Assembly (NCBI RefSeq): GCF_003667825.1
Contig: NZ_CP033043.1
Location: 5,030,501-5,094,500, forward strand
Direction of reading: 5' to 3'
From: Metabacillus litoralis
GTDB lineage: Bacteria; Bacillota; Bacilli; Bacillales; Bacillaceae
Length of the DNA: 64,000 nucleotides
A program made the position numbers and the translations under genes. The notes beneath the pieces are model-generated. The model was not told the DNA's origin. It worked only from the letters and a program-made list of their open reading frames with translations, and made no database searches. The first letter of the stretch is position 1, and each line of letters starts with the position of its first letter. This document shows, piece after piece, positions 8,404 to 18,232 of this stretch.

Positions 8404-8841
8404 ATGGAAGTAACAAGTATACATCCTGCAGTTGCTGTGATTATTTTTGACGAAAAAGGTCGAGTGCTTTTGCAAAAACGACGAGATGTTGGGTTATGGG
8501 GAATTCCTTCGGGTCATGTAGAGCCTGGTGAGACGGTGGAGGCTGCTGCGAAACGCGAAGTACTTGAGGAAACAGGCTTACATATTGAAGTTGATAAGCT
8601 CATTGGCGTTTATTCTGATCCAGCTTCACAGGTTTTTCACTATCCAGATGGGCGAGTGGTTCATTTTATCACCACCTATTTTTCAGCGGCTATATCTGGT
8701 GGTGAGCTTGAAGTAAACGAGTCAGAATCCTTAGAAATAAAGTTCTTTCCACCTTCTAATTTGCCAAACGGATTACTAAATATGCACCCTAACTGGTTAA
8801 TAGATGCTCTGGAAAAACAGGAGGCTGCATTCATTAGATAA
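8404..8841 (+). CDS. Nudix hydrolase
   Basis: A 145-residue Nudix-fold hydrolase acting on a nucleoside diphosphate linked to some other moiety. The Nudix box runs GHVEPGETVEAAAKREVLEE...: G-x5-E-x7-REVxEExG is complete at about residues 39-61, with the REVLEE Mg2+ ligands present. It starts at an ATG after AAGGGAGC. Standing between RoxS and spxH it is not part of the conserved yjb order I know, so it may be a lineage-specific insertion. The substrate cannot be told from sequence. Confidence 0.92.
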   Translation: MEVTSIHPAVAVIIFDEKGRVLLQKRRDVGLWGIPSGHVEPGETVEAAAKREVLEETGLHIEVDKLIGVYSDPASQVFHYPDGRVVHFITTYFSAAISGGELEVNESESLEIKFFPPSNLPNGLLNMHPNWLIDALEKQEAAFIR

Positions 8842-8929
8842 TCCCGGGCTCAATTCTCTTACGCAGAAGCGTCATTTCACCAATTGTTTGCCCCTGTAAA
8901 AGTTCAGCTCCATCAACAACAGACGCAAA

Positions 8930-8965
8930 GAAAAGGAATGGCGTCATACCATTCCTTTTTATTAC
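8930..8965. terminator. Bidirectional terminator between nudix gene and spxH
   Basis: AAAAGGAATGG and CCATTCCTTTT form an 11-bp hairpin with an A tract on one side and a T tract on the other, serving the two convergent genes. Confidence 0.8.
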
Positions 8966-9837
8966 CCTATATATCTCCAGAAAGTACCGTGTTTTGCTTG
9001 TACCTTTTCAACAGTTTGAGATAGAACTAATTTTTTTAATGTTTTTTCAACATCAGCTATTGTCATATTATATACCGATGCTATTTCAGCAGTGGCAACA
9101 AATTGGTAGTGAGCTAGGAATGCTTCTAATGGAGGGGTGTGTGAAGGCTTAATATCATCGCCCACCATTTCTTTTAAGACTTGAACATATAAATCATACG
9201 TATAAATGCCTGTTATTTTTAAGCCTTCTCTTTCTACCTCTTCACTGAAAAAAGCAAGTGTAGGGATTTCCTGGACATCCATTTCAGAAGTGATTTTCAA
9301 GTCACATTGCAAAGCCTTTGCTGAGCTTTCTGAATGAAGATCTTTTCTGAATTCATTGACGTCAAGTCCGACATCTTTTGCGATTCCAATTAAAATTTCT
9401 TCATCTGAGACATTTTGACTTTCAATAAATAGTACTTCCTGCAGCTTCCTCATAAATTTAAGACCTGCTTTTCGTCCTTGAAGTTCAGCTGATTTTATCG
9501 CTAGTGAAGCTGTGTATGGACTTGATAATGGATTTTTCAGCCACACATTTCCATCACATGACATTCCTGTACGACTGCCTGTTTTTTCCCAAGCCTGTGC
9601 AAGCTTTTCAGGTTTTTTTCTTTTTGAAACGTTTAGTGTTGCAAGACGGCCACTAATAATATATTTTAGCGTGAAAAGGCGTCCGTATTCTATTTGTAAC
9701 TTTTTTATGATTGGTTCCAATGCCCAGCATTCAGGGCATAAAGGGTCAACAAACATATAAATTTCCAATGGCTTATCAGGGTGACCGCTACAATGTGAGA
9801 AAAAGAGGGAGATGTTTTTATTCTCATGATGTCCCAT
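8962..9837 (-). CDS. spxH: SpxH (YjbH), adaptor for ClpXP degradation of Spx
   Basis: DsbA/FrnE-like thioredoxin-fold adaptor that binds Spx and speeds its degradation by ClpXP, controlling the thiol-stress response. The N-terminal core carries [16 protein letters not shown] (CPEC, about residues 29-43), the expected CxxC-type redox site, and the 291-residue length fits the family. The ATG at 9837 is taken (a TTG one codon earlier is also possible); AGAGGG precedes it. It overlaps the end of the globin gene by a few bases, so the two are translationally coupled as in B. subtilis yjbI-yjbH. Confidence 0.93.
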   Translation of the reverse strand: MGHHENKNISLFFSHCSGHPDKPLEIYMFVDPLCPECWALEPIIKKLQIEYGRLFTLKYIISGRLATLNVSKRKKPEKLAQAWEKTGSRTGMSCDGNVWLKNPLSSPYTASLAIKSAELQGRKAGLKFMRKLQEVLFIESQNVSDEEILIGIAKDVGLDVNEFRKDLHSESSAKALQCDLKITSEMDVQEIPTLAFFSEEVEREGLKITGIYTYDLYVQVLKEMVGDDIKPSHTPPLEAFLAHYQFVATAEIASVYNMTIADVEKTLKKLVLSQTVEKVQAKHGTFWRYIG

Positions 9838-10234
9838 CAAGATGTCCCTCTTTACTGTCCGGTGAGTTCACCATATGTTCAGCAGTAAGTTTTAAGCGAT
9901 GCAATAGAAAGTCCTTTACTTCCCCCTCGAGTTGAACTTCCTTCATTGCTTTCTCCATACAAGCAATCCATGCTTTTGCTCTTGAAGGTGTGATTTCAAA
10001 AGGAAGATGTCTTGCTCTGAGCATCGGATGGCCATGTTCCTCGGTGTATTCTTGAGGGCCACCTAAGTACTGTGTGAGAAATTGCTTTTGCTTTCGTGCT
10101 GTTTCAGTTAAATCATCTGGAAAAATGGGAGACAATAACGGATGTTTTTGTACGTGTCCATAAAAGGCATCAACAAGCTGCGAAAGAGTTTCTGCTCCTA
10201 TCGCCTCATAGGGTGTTAGATTTTGATTCGTCAC
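9824..10234 (-). CDS. yjbI: Group II truncated hemoglobin
   Basis: A 136-residue 2/2 haemoglobin of the YjbI/GlbO class, thought to protect against reactive oxygen and nitrogen species. The heme-proximal His sits in RARHLPFEI, the distal pocket has FYGHV, and the invariant Trp of group II ([10 protein letters not shown]) is present. It is the first gene of a two-gene operon with spxH, which it overlaps. Promoter region upstream is AT-rich without a clear regulatory site. The pairing suggests a role in nitrosative or oxidative control of Spx. Confidence 0.93.
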   Translation of the reverse strand: MTNQNLTPYEAIGAETLSQLVDAFYGHVQKHPLLSPIFPDDLTETARKQKQFLTQYLGGPQEYTEEHGHPMLRARHLPFEITPSRAKAWIACMEKAMKEVQLEGEVKDFLLHRLKLTAEHMVNSPDSKEGHLDGTS

Positions 10235-10506
10235 GTTGATATCTCCTTTTCAAATTGCTAATGTTATTGTAATAAACGCAAAGTTTGTTTTTGGAAAATG
10301 AATAGAAGAATATTTAGATAGTAAAGAATGTCACAGCTATTAGGATAATATGACTATTTCAGCTTGCGTTATGTAAATTCATTTTAACAAGCACTTCTAT
10401 ATATCTCAAACAAACCGCTCTCATAATGGGATATTTACCATTATTGTATGTTATTGGAGTTATTGTATGTGTTTATTTAAAGGGGTCTAGAACAGTTCTA
10501 AAAACA
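10235..10506. other. Intergenic region, no gene seen
   Basis: Holds the promoter region of yjbI and an AT-rich stretch of nearly 300 bases. No ORF with a ribosome site, repeat or known RNA was recognised. Confidence 0.5.
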
Positions 10507-10534
10507 AAAAAGAGACTCAACAGAGCCTCTTTTA
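10507..10534 (-). terminator. Terminator of the lytic transglycosylase gene
   Basis: On the minus strand AAGAGGCTC, loop, GTCTCTTTTTT directly follows the stop codon. Confidence 0.7.
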
Positions 10535-10538
10535 AACA

Positions 10539-11174
10539 TTATACATGAAAAGTAGAAGTGATTTTACGAACATAATTTTGTGTTTCTTTAAAAGGAGGTA
10601 TACCGCCATACTTATCAACGTTCCCAGGTCCTGCGTTATAGGCAGCTAGTGCAAGTTTTACATCTCCGTTATATCTCGATAGCATCTGTTTTAAATATTT
10701 TGTTCCACCTTCAACGTTTTGCGCCGCATCGTAAGGATCATTTACACCAAGAGAGCGGGCAGTAGCCGGCATTAATTGCATAAGTCCCATTGCACCAGCG
10801 TAGCTTTTGGCAGTAGGATTAAATCCGGATTCCTGCTTGATAACCGCACGAATTAATTTCTCATCTACTCCGTACTTGGTGGCAGCCTGGCGAATAATCT
10901 CGTCGATAGAGCCAGATGCAATCGGCCCTGATGTTTCCTTAACAGAAGTTGTTTTTGTTACAACTGGTGAGTTTAAGATCATTCTAGGCAAATCTGCTAA
11001 AACAGATGAATTATTTGGTGTTGCACTTGAAGTTGAGGGATTAATAAAAGATTTTAATAAATCCTGAAAAGTTGTATCAAAGGTTGAATCTTTTGTTTGG
11101 GTTGGTGTTGTATTGAAATTTTGCAATGCCTGTAGTTCAAGCATTGTTTTATAATATCTTGCTTTAATATCCAA
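10539..11174 (-). CDS. yjbJ: Lytic transglycosylase, SLT domain (YjbJ/CwlQ-like)
   Basis: A 211-residue peptidoglycan lytic enzyme. A poorly conserved, Ser/Thr-rich N-terminal half (to about 90) is followed by an SLT goose-lysozyme-like domain: [20 protein letters not shown] with the catalytic Glu, then [26 protein letters not shown] and [18 protein letters not shown]. No signal peptide is evident, matching the B. subtilis CwlQ (YjbJ) protein, which has muramidase and transglycosylase activity. It is separated by only a few bases from the CYTH gene and likely forms an operon with it. Confidence 0.9.
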   Translation of the reverse strand: MDIKARYYKTMLELQALQNFNTTPTQTKDSTFDTTFQDLLKSFINPSTSSATPNNSSVLADLPRMILNSPVVTKTTSVKETSGPIASGSIDEIIRQAATKYGVDEKLIRAVIKQESGFNPTAKSYAGAMGLMQLMPATARSLGVNDPYDAAQNVEGGTKYLKQMLSRYNGDVKLALAAYNAGPGNVDKYGGIPPFKETQNYVRKITSTFHV

Positions 11175-11179
11175 GATTC

Positions 11180-11788
11180 TTACCCCATCTCACTATATTT
11201 TTGTTCATAAAAACGGCGAATCTTATTTTTTGTTAGTCTAATTGGAATGTTAAGGTCATGCAGAAGTTGATGGAAGACCTTTTTTCCGATTTCTTCATCT
11301 TTTGCTTCATATTCAAGCTCATAATCCTCTACTGTTAAATATCGGCTGTGATCTAAAACTATTAAACCATTTTGAAAATTTATTTCTGCACGGCGTGTTG
11401 ATAAAGAACCAAAATAAGTTATTTTGTTAACATCTATGTCTAATTGAAGCAGACGATCAACAACTTCGCCATTTACGAGTTCACCAGTTTTCATCATGCT
11501 ATCAGCCATTTCGTCTGATAATGTTTGATGTGTTTCGAGTAAGCCAACTGTAGCAGGTTCTTTTAAAGTCATAACAAATTTATTTTGCTTTCTTCTTATT
11601 CGCAAAGCTACTCCGAGTGCTTTTAACGAAAATTCAGGTGTATCAAAATAATGATTTTCTTGCTCGAAAAAATCATGTTCCTCTATTTTAAATGTTTCTT
11701 TTATTTTGTAATATTCATCTTTTGTTAGAAGATTCTTAAATTCTATTTCAATTTCTTGTGACATTTTAGGATAGACCTCTCTTATCAA
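11180..11788 (-). CDS. yjbK: CYTH-domain protein (YjbK), putative triphosphate hydrolase
   Basis: A 202-residue CYTH/triphosphate-tunnel protein. The defining N-terminal ExExK signature appears as EIEIEFKN (about residues 11-18), and further tunnel residues follow in [17 protein letters not shown] and YELEYEAKD. Such enzymes hydrolyse inorganic triphosphate or related substrates; the actual substrate of YjbK is not settled. It starts with ATG after a GAGAGG site and is followed almost immediately by yjbJ. Conserved neighbourhood next to the yjbM (p)ppGpp synthetase gene. Confidence 0.9.
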   Translation of the reverse strand: MIREVYPKMSQEIEIEFKNLLTKDEYYKIKETFKIEEHDFFEQENHYFDTPEFSLKALGVALRIRRKQNKFVMTLKEPATVGLLETHQTLSDEMADSMMKTGELVNGEVVDRLLQLDIDVNKITYFGSLSTRRAEINFQNGLIVLDHSRYLTVEDYELEYEAKDEEIGKKVFHQLLHDLNIPIRLTKNKIRRFYEQKYSEMG

Positions 11789-11914
11789 ATAGTTTAGCGT
11801 AAGACAAAAAACGATCTCTTTCTATTATCTCTTGAATTTAAATAGACCGCAATGTTATCAAGTGACTTTTTAATATGGTAAAATAATCTTGGATTGTAAT
11901 GGAAGGAGATAGTT

Positions 11915-12292
11915 ATGAATACTAGAATCGAATTAAATAAAGCAACATTAGAAAACAACATACTTATATTAGAAGCAACAGAAACTCCAACTTCACTACA
12001 GGATGTAGAAGCGAAAGGACAAATGCTTGTTGATTCGGATCATCTAGCGTTTATTTACATATTAGAGTCTGGTGATGAATTTGTCTATGCTAGTTTACCT
12101 GACAGTATTTGGCCACACTTAAAGGAAGCATTGGATAAAGAGATAAAGATAGAACTAAAATTAAGCAATGAGCAGATTGAGCTAGTTAACCTTATAGATG
12201 AATTAAGTTATTTGTTAGAGAACATCAAAGATAATGCAAACTATGGTGAAGAAATGGAAAACAAAGTTGTTGAGATTTTTGCTTTAGCATAG
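11915..12292 (+). CDS. yjbL: YjbL-like hypothetical protein
   Basis: An acidic 125-residue protein with no recognised domain, predicted cytoplasmic and mostly alpha/beta with a leucine-rich helix near EQIELVNLIDELSYLLENI. Position (between divergent yjbK and relQ/yjbM) and length fit B. subtilis yjbL, on which the symbol rests. The ATG follows GGAAGGAGATAG, a good ribosome site. It may be co-transcribed with the (p)ppGpp synthetase about 115 bases downstream. Confidence 0.75.
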   Translation: MNTRIELNKATLENNILILEATETPTSLQDVEAKGQMLVDSDHLAFIYILESGDEFVYASLPDSIWPHLKEALDKEIKIELKLSNEQIELVNLIDELSYLLENIKDNANYGEEMENKVVEIFALA

Positions 12293-12407
12293 TCTAGCGT
12301 TTACACGTTGGTGAGGCTCTTAGGCTTTATTTCAATAACTTAGTTCTTTAATGGATATGAACATGTCTATTGGAACAGCAACAGGTGGTCGTGTTAGGGG
12401 GATGCAT

Positions 12408-13037
12408 ATGGAAGGTGAACAATGGAAGTCATTTTTGGCTCCTTATAACCAAGCAGTTGAGGAATTAAAGGTGAAATTACGAGGAATACGCTCGCAATAT
12501 GAACTTGAACATTCACATTCACCAATTGAATTTGTAACTGGTCGCGTGAAGCCGATTGCCAGTATTTTAGATAAAGCGAAGCGGAAAAACATTAGCCTTG
12601 AGAACATAGAGGAAGGTCTACAAGATATCGCGGGAATTCGAATGATGTGTCAATTTGTTGATGATATTCGTTTTGTTGTAAATATGTTAAAAAGCAGAAA
12701 TGATTTGGAGATCATTGAGGAACGAGATTATATTACCTCACAAAAAGATAGTGGATATCGTTCTTATCACCTTGTTGCAAAATACCCGGTACAAACAATA
12801 TCTGGGGAAAAGAAATTACTTGTTGAAATCCAAATTAGAACATTATCAATGAATTTTTGGGCGACAATTGAACACTCATTAAATTATAAATATAGCGGAA
12901 ATATTCCTGATAATATTAAAGTAAGATTAAAAAGGGCAGCAGAAGCAGCATATTCACTTGATGAGGAGATGTCCCAAATTAGAGGGGAAATCCAAGAAGC
13001 CCAAGCTATTTTCTCACGAAAGACGGACAAAAAATAA
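12408..13037 (+). CDS. relQ: Small alarmone synthetase (GTP pyrophosphokinase RelQ/YjbM)
   Basis: Single-domain (p)ppGpp synthetase, 209 residues, making ppGpp/pppGpp from ATP plus GDP/GTP during cell-envelope or stationary stress. The RelA_SpoT synthetase core is visible: SPIEFVTGRVKPIASILDKA, DIAGIRMMCQFVDDI, RDYITSQKDSGYRSYHLV and VEIQIRTLSMNFWATIEHSLNYK with catalytic Asp/Glu and Tyr. No hydrolase, TGS or ACT domain. The ATG at 12408 with AGGGGG six bases upstream gives the usual N-terminus (MEGEQWKSFL); the longer frame from 12351 has none. Followed closely by nadK and rluD. Confidence 0.95.
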   Translation: MEGEQWKSFLAPYNQAVEELKVKLRGIRSQYELEHSHSPIEFVTGRVKPIASILDKAKRKNISLENIEEGLQDIAGIRMMCQFVDDIRFVVNMLKSRNDLEIIEERDYITSQKDSGYRSYHLVAKYPVQTISGEKKLLVEIQIRTLSMNFWATIEHSLNYKYSGNIPDNIKVRLKRAAEAAYSLDEEMSQIRGEIQEAQAIFSRKTDKK

Positions 13038-13082
13038 AATCGAACAGAGATTTTAAATTTAAACGATAAAGGGGTAATTTTT

Positions 13083-13886
13083 ATGAAATTTGCCATATCA
13101 TCCAAGGGAGATCCGGTTTCTAATTCAATCATGCAAAAAATGAAAACCTACTTATTGGATTTTCAACTGGATTACGATGAAGATCAGCCGGATATTGTTA
13201 TTTCTGTAGGTGGTGATGGTACCCTTTTATACGCCTTTCATCGCTATCGAAGCAGATTAGACAAAACTGCCTTTATTGGGGTGCATACAGGGCATCTTGG
13301 GTTTTATGCTGATTGGGTTCCAGAAGAAATTGAAAAGCTTGTGATTGCTATTGCTAAAACGCCGTATCAAATTGTTGAATACCCGATTTTAGAGGTTATT
13401 ATTCGTCATAATGACGGGGGAAGAGAGGCTAGGTATCTAGCGCTTAATGAATGTACAGTGAAAAGTATTGAAGGAACACTTGTCATGAACGTTGAGATTA
13501 AAGGGCAAATGTTTGAAACATTCCGTGGTGATGGCTTATGCATTTCTACACCATCAGGCAGTACAGCCTACAATAAAGCATTAGGTGGGGCAATTTTACA
13601 TCCTTCTTTACGTGCCATTCAGTTGGCGGAAATGGCTTCTATCAACAATCGTGTTTTCCGTACAATCGGTTCGCCGTTAATTTTGCCTGAACATCATACA
13701 TGTATGCTGAAACCTGTTAATGATGTTGACTTTCAAATTACAATCGATCATCTTACTCTGTTACATAAAGATGTGAAATCAATTCAATGTCGTGTGGCAA
13801 ATGAAAACGTACGTTTTGCCCGCTTTAAGCCATTTCCTTTCTGGAAAAGAGTTCGTGATTCTTTTGTTGGAGATACAGATCGTTAA
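13083..13886 (+). CDS. nadK: NAD kinase
   Basis: ATP/polyphosphate-dependent NAD kinase (PpnK/YjbN, 267 residues) that makes NADP in the cytoplasm. The catalytic GGDGT is in [14 protein letters not shown] (about residues 40-53), the substrate motif in ALNECTVKS and the conserved [23 protein letters not shown] follows. The ATG has AAGGGG upstream. Its stop overlaps the ATG of the following pseudouridine synthase (TAATG), indicating translational coupling. Confidence 0.96.
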   Translation: MKFAISSKGDPVSNSIMQKMKTYLLDFQLDYDEDQPDIVISVGGDGTLLYAFHRYRSRLDKTAFIGVHTGHLGFYADWVPEEIEKLVIAIAKTPYQIVEYPILEVIIRHNDGGREARYLALNECTVKSIEGTLVMNVEIKGQMFETFRGDGLCISTPSGSTAYNKALGGAILHPSLRAIQLAEMASINNRVFRTIGSPLILPEHHTCMLKPVNDVDFQITIDHLTLLHKDVKSIQCRVANENVRFARFKPFPFWKRVRDSFVGDTDR

Positions 13887-14797
13887 TGGAGTCAACATTT
13901 CAATTAGAGTGGAAAATAACATCAAAAGATGATGGGAAGCTCGTTTTAGATTTTGTGAAAGAGAAAAAAATATCAAAGCGAGCTTTAACGGATATAAAAT
14001 TTCATGGCGGAGAGATCCTCGTGAATGATCGTCATGTTACAGTTCGATATCAGTTAAAAAAAGATGATCTTTTAACCGTGATTTTTCCAAAGGAAGAAAA
14101 GGGGGCAGGACTTGTGGCAGATCAAGTTCCCTTTAGCATCGTATATGAAGATTCGCATTGTTTGGTTATTAATAAACCTCCTTTTGTACCATCAATTCCA
14201 TCGAGAGATCATGTAAGGGGAACATTAGCAAATGGATTAATTCATTATTATGAGGAGCATCATATTCCTTCCACCATTCATATCGTAAATCGTTTGGATA
14301 AGGATACCTCTGGGTTGATGTTAATTGCGAAGCATCGTTTTGCTCATTCGTTGTTTTCAGATATGCAAAAAAGTAAAAGTATTCATCGTTCGTATGAAGC
14401 TTTTGTGCATGGGGTGATGGAGGAGCAAAAAGGAACGATATCAAGTCCTATTGGACGAAAAAAAGACAGTATTATTGAGAGAGAGGTATGTGACGATGGC
14501 CAGAGTGCTGTCACACATTTTCAAGTGCTTCGCTCCTACAAAGATAGAACACATGTAAAGTTAGTGTTAGAAACGGGGAGAACTCATCAAATTCGGGTTC
14601 ACCTTTCATCAATAGGACATCCCTTATGTGGAGACACGTTATACGGTGGAAATCAACTAGATATTAATAGGCAAGCCTTACATAGCTCAGAGCTATCATT
14701 TTGGCATCCCTTGTTAGAAAAAGATCTTTGTTTTCAAGCGAAACTTCCGGAAGATATGGAGAAATTAGCGAAAAGGATTCATCTTAAGCGTAAGTAG
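13886..14797 (+). CDS. RluA/RluD-family pseudouridine synthase (YjbO)
   Basis: A 303-residue RNA pseudouridine synthase that isomerises uridines in rRNA or tRNA. An S4-like RNA-binding region covers about residues 10-80; the catalytic Asp lies in HIVNRLDKDTSGLMLIAK (about 134-151), and GRTHQIRVHLSSIGHPLCGDTLYG is the usual C-terminal block. It begins on the overlapping TAATG with nadK. The modified position cannot be assigned from sequence; the B. subtilis counterpart is yjbO. A strong terminator follows. Confidence 0.93.
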   Translation: MESTFQLEWKITSKDDGKLVLDFVKEKKISKRALTDIKFHGGEILVNDRHVTVRYQLKKDDLLTVIFPKEEKGAGLVADQVPFSIVYEDSHCLVINKPPFVPSIPSRDHVRGTLANGLIHYYEEHHIPSTIHIVNRLDKDTSGLMLIAKHRFAHSLFSDMQKSKSIHRSYEAFVHGVMEEQKGTISSPIGRKKDSIIEREVCDDGQSAVTHFQVLRSYKDRTHVKLVLETGRTHQIRVHLSSIGHPLCGDTLYGGNQLDINRQALHSSELSFWHPLLEKDLCFQAKLPEDMEKLAKRIHLKRK

Positions 14798-14833
14798 GTC
14801 CGTTTTTCGGTTGAAAGAAGCATAAAATAGTTA

Positions 14834-14870
14834 ACAGACCAAATCGCGTAGATTTGGTCTGTAGTCGTTT
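14834..14870 (+). terminator. Terminator of the yjbL/relQ-nadK-rluD cluster
   Basis: Perfect 12-bp hairpin ACAGACCAAATC/GATTTGGTCTGT with a five-base loop; the T run begins five bases after it. Confidence 0.8.
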
Positions 14871-15156
14871 TTACCTATATAACAACGATATAAGATATAC
14901 ACACTCGAATTTGCATACACAAAATCACAACCGATATAACGCGACAATAGCTGTTGTCACTTGCTAATAGCTTTGCCATTTGCAACGTTGAATTTTTATT
15001 GTATCAGTTTTGTCATTGTGATTTTATGTTAAATTAATTTTAGAGCTTATGAAGGAATGTTCTTGAACTAACGGCAGGTTAGTGAGAGAAGGGGAATAGG
15101 TTGTCCTTGTCCATGTTTGAAAAAACAAAGGAGAAAATAAAGTGGTTCTCTATTTA
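14871..15156. other. Intergenic region, no gene seen
   Basis: AT-rich stretch with a small inverted repeat CTAAC-GGCAG-GTTAG near 15068-15082. No coding frame with a ribosome site was found. Confidence 0.4.
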
Positions 15157-15648
15157 TTAAACAGAAATCTTCCCTTTGTTTATTATTCTAATAATTGCAA
15201 TGATACTTCTGCAGAGTAACAGTTTTAATATCATGCTTAGAAATGAGTGATACCAACTCCACCCTTTTTTCCATCTTATTAATTTTGTTTTTCTTTCGGC
15301 TAAAGTTTCTAAGATGATTTGAGGGGTTATTAATATGATTGCTTTTAAAAAAATACCAATTGGTCTGCTGTTAAGTGTCCATTGGTTGTAGTAAAGTAAC
15401 AACAAGGGATAATGAATATAGTCAAAAGGTAAATGGATTTTAACATTTTTAAAAAGCTTATTTTTGTATTTTATATACCCTTTTGATACCAAATAACTAT
15501 CAGCAAAGTAATTACCTATAATGCTTACTAGATAAACAATTACCCAATCTTTAAATGAACGTTTTACGATGGCAAAGGGTAATAGAACTAACCCAATTAT
15601 AGTGCTGTTGTTTAATAGATAGTATGGGATATTCCTTTCTTTACTCAA
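15157..15648 (-). CDS. CBO0543-like polytopic membrane protein
   Basis: A 163-residue very hydrophobic, basic protein with about four membrane segments (near 12-27, 33-52, 75-88, 95-115) and conserved-looking elements WVIVYLVSIIGNYFADSYLV and FDYIHYPLLLLYYNQWT. These resemble the CBO0543/DUF3231-adjacent membrane family common in Bacillaceae, although I assign it with moderate certainty and its function is unknown. The start ATG follows GGAGGTG. It is not part of the conserved yjb order and sits between the pseudouridine synthase and prpE, so it is probably lineage-specific. Confidence 0.65.
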   Translation of the reverse strand: MSKERNIPYYLLNNSTIIGLVLLPFAIVKRSFKDWVIVYLVSIIGNYFADSYLVSKGYIKYKNKLFKNVKIHLPFDYIHYPLLLLYYNQWTLNSRPIGIFLKAIILITPQIILETLAERKTKLIRWKKGWSWYHSFLSMILKLLLCRSIIAIIRIINKGKISV

Positions 15649-15730
15649 TGTTTACACCTCCATTTATCATCTTTCCCTTTTTCAAATCGTTTATGATATG
15701 TTTTAGTTGAACAAGACGATATCAAAAACA

Positions 15731-15762
15731 GAACGCTTGGGTATTACACCCAAGCGTTTTAC
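15731..15762. terminator. Terminator near the end of prpE
   Basis: AACGCTTGGG/CCCAAGCGTT perfect 10-bp hairpin; T run on the minus strand (prpE direction) and short T run on the plus strand. Confidence 0.65.
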
Positions 15763-15899
15763 ATATGTTATTTGTCATGCTATATGATCATTCAACTGAT
15801 ATTTTAGGTTTTATCAACAGTATCGGATTACTTCCCTTAATTGATGAAGCTTTTTTTCTATAAAAAATAGGTATTAAAATTTTGTGCCATTCATCCGTT

Positions 15900-16634
15900 T
15901 TACTTTTCCCGAAACCGTGACTCATCATAAGGAAGGCTTGATTCAACAGAGATCACTTCATCTTCCGGGTAACGATATGCTGTAAGCTTGTTACCAAACA
16001 CCGCTCCAGTGTCAATATTAATCGTTCGATTGGCTCGTTTAGGCTCTTTAATAGGAGTATGACCATAAACAATCATTGCCTTTCCTTGGTAATGTTGAGC
16101 CCAATCACGACGTTCAGGTGTTCCATCAGGGTTCTTTTTACCAGTAATATCTCCATATAAAACAAAGGTTTTAACGGCATTTGAACTTTTTCCGATATAA
16201 TCTTCCCTAATTCCAGCGTGAGTAACAATTAGCTTTCCGTTATCAAGAATTTGATAAAGAGGTGCTGCTTCATATAGAAACTTAAACTGATTTTTCACTT
16301 CAGCTTTCTTTTTAGGTGGTAATTCCTCGTATTCTGCTACTGTTGTTTCAAGACCGTGAGTAATTTGAACTTTGTTTCCAAGAAAGTAGCGGTACAGCTT
16401 ATTGCAGTGATTGCCAGGAGAATAATGTGCGCCTTCTTTTTGAACAAGCTGGTAGACAATCTCAATTACTTTTATAGATTCAGGCCCGCGATCGGTCAAA
16501 TCCCCAACAAATGCAAGCTTTCTATCATTAGGATGAATGGGAATTCCAGTTGTCCAGTCATAGCCCATTTTTTTTGTTAGCTCCTCAAATTCACGAAAAC
16601 ATCCATGAATATCGCCAATAACATCAATTTTCAT
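15900..16634 (-). CDS. prpE: PrpE, bis(5'-nucleosyl)-tetraphosphatase
   Basis: Metallophosphatase of 244 residues that cleaves diadenosine tetraphosphate and can dephosphorylate phosphotyrosine; in B. subtilis it affects spore germination. The PPP-family metal ligands are all visible: [13 protein letters not shown] at the N-terminus, [30 protein letters not shown], and VTHAGIR plus [10 protein letters not shown] further on. ATG after GAGGCGAT. Conserved location between the rluD-type gene and yjbQ. Confidence 0.94.
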   Translation of the reverse strand: MKIDVIGDIHGCFREFEELTKKMGYDWTTGIPIHPNDRKLAFVGDLTDRGPESIKVIEIVYQLVQKEGAHYSPGNHCNKLYRYFLGNKVQITHGLETTVAEYEELPPKKKAEVKNQFKFLYEAAPLYQILDNGKLIVTHAGIREDYIGKSSNAVKTFVLYGDITGKKNPDGTPERRDWAQHYQGKAMIVYGHTPIKEPKRANRTINIDTGAVFGNKLTAYRYPEDEVISVESSLPYDESRFREK

Positions 16635-16660
16635 ATGTATCGCCTCTTTGTCAAAGTGTA

Positions 16661-16690
16661 AAAAAAAGTACCCTATTTATAAGGGTACCA
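16661..16690 (-). terminator. Terminator of the RodA-like gene
   Basis: On the minus strand GGTACCC, loop, GGGTAC followed by seven T residues right after the stop codon of the gene at 16697. Confidence 0.75.
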
Positions 16691-16696
16691 CTTCGA

Positions 16697-17872
16697 TTAG
16701 TCAAACATGTATTTTCTTGTTCGTGAACGGACATTTAGAACAATTCCGATAGCAACCATATAAGTGGCAAGAGAGCTTCCTCCATAGCTAACAAATGGCA
16801 ATGGCAGACCTGTAATTGGGAGTAGCCCAATCGTCATGCCTACATTTTGGAAAACCTGAAATGTAATCATACCAATGACACCTGTGCATAAGAAGCTGCC
16901 AAACGGATCATTGCTTTCTAGAGAGATATGAATCATGCGATAAATAAGTAAGAAAAACAATGAAACAACAATACTACCGCCAATAAATCCAAATTGCTCT
17001 GAAATAATCGCAAAGATAAAGTCAGTATGTGCCTCAGGTAAATAAACTTCTAGATTTTGATAGCCTTTTCCACGTAATTCACCCGATCCAATAGCTAACA
17101 ATGATTTAACAAGCTGAAATCCTTGCTCACCAGAATATTCCCAAGGATTAAGCCAGCCGTAAAATCGATCTAGCTGATATTCTTCTCCGCGTAAAATATA
17201 CTTTAAGAAAAAATCAGGATATTTAATAAAGATGAAAATAAATGTTCCGGCACCGATTAAAAAAGTAGAAGCTGCTGTAACAATAATTCGCCATTGAATC
17301 CCTGAGATCAGAATAAGCGATCCGATAATCGCACAGAACACCATGGTCATCCCCATATCCGGCTGTCTTATTAAAAGAAGGACAGGCGGAGCCGCAGCCG
17401 CAGCAATCTTTCCAATTAAGAGAAAATCATCTGCTAGTGTATTTTTAGGGTATTTTTCACGATGATCTGTAATAATCTTACTCAAGACAATGATAATAAT
17501 AATTTTCATTAATTCCGAAGGCTGAAAATTTCCTAATGGACCAATTCTATACCAGCTTGTTGCTCCTTTAATTGTTTGAACAATACCCTGTGGTAAAACT
17601 TCAAGACCTAGTAAAAGGAGTAAACCAAAGCCGTATAAATACCAGGCTAGCTGCTTAAATCGGTCATAATCAATCAGCATCGTAACAACAACAGCGAATG
17701 ATCCGATAATATACCATTGAATCTGTTTCATTGAAAAGTTTATGCCCTTTAGTGTTTCTGGAAGGGTGGATTCAGCACTGTTTATCGCGAATGTACTCAC
17801 GATAGCTAATAAAAACATGATAAAAATTAATGTGTAATCTATTTGTTGTTGTGGGGATTTTTCGTTTGTCAT
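16697..17872 (-). CDS. FtsW/RodA/SpoVE-family (SEDS) peptidoglycan glycosyltransferase
   Basis: A 391-residue SEDS polymerase with about ten membrane segments that polymerises lipid II together with a class B penicillin-binding protein. Signature stretches are intact: FQPSELMKIIIIIVLSKI, LIRQPDMGMTMVF, the extracellular loop YLPEAHTDFIFAIISEQFGF with the catalytic-region Asp, and the C-terminal GLPLPFVSYGGSSLATYM. The loop wording favours RodA over FtsW. It has no partner PBP beside it and this position is not occupied by a SEDS gene in B. subtilis as far as I recall, so it may be an additional paralogue. Divergent from mgtE. Confidence 0.88.
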   Translation of the reverse strand: MTNEKSPQQQIDYTLIFIMFLLAIVSTFAINSAESTLPETLKGINFSMKQIQWYIIGSFAVVVTMLIDYDRFKQLAWYLYGFGLLLLLGLEVLPQGIVQTIKGATSWYRIGPLGNFQPSELMKIIIIIVLSKIITDHREKYPKNTLADDFLLIGKIAAAAAPPVLLLIRQPDMGMTMVFCAIIGSLILISGIQWRIIVTAASTFLIGAGTFIFIFIKYPDFFLKYILRGEEYQLDRFYGWLNPWEYSGEQGFQLVKSLLAIGSGELRGKGYQNLEVYLPEAHTDFIFAIISEQFGFIGGSIVVSLFFLLIYRMIHISLESNDPFGSFLCTGVIGMITFQVFQNVGMTIGLLPITGLPLPFVSYGGSSLATYMVAIGIVLNVRSRTRKYMFD

Positions 17873-18232
17873 AGTCGATCCCTTTCTAAATCTTTAAACT
17901 TGAAATTTTCTATATAGTCATTGTATCATTAACCATCTTAATGGATTGTGAACGATTTGCAAAGGATCCATTTTATAATGGTTGTTTTCTTAGGTTTACA
18001 TTTTAGATGAAAGTTGATTTCCGCTCCAGAATATAACGCGTTTAATGGAAAAAAAGTCTCTAAAAGGAAATGTTTTATTTTTGTAAATAATGTTCATCTT
18101 ATTGCTTCAATAAATGCATATAGAATATTATAGTTATTATAATGTGAATCGCAATATGTAGAAATACTTAAGTATATGTCGAAATTTTATTTATTTCCTT
18201 AATATATATGACAAAGAGAGGAGGAACAGACT
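17873..18232. other. Divergent intergenic region between SEDS gene and mgtE
   Basis: About 360 bases, AT-rich. I looked for an M-box (ykoK) Mg2+ riboswitch, common ahead of mgtE, and did not find its conserved core. Only the mgtE ribosome site GAGGAGGAA at 18216-18226 is clear. Confidence 0.5.

Noticed and set aside
8834..8947. 37-codon minus-strand ORF after spxH
   Set aside because: Begins inside the convergent terminator and overlaps the nudix gene end; no family resemblance, though a weak AAGGA site exists.
17873..18232. M-box Mg2+ riboswitch ahead of mgtE
   Set aside because: None of the conserved M-box core strings is present.
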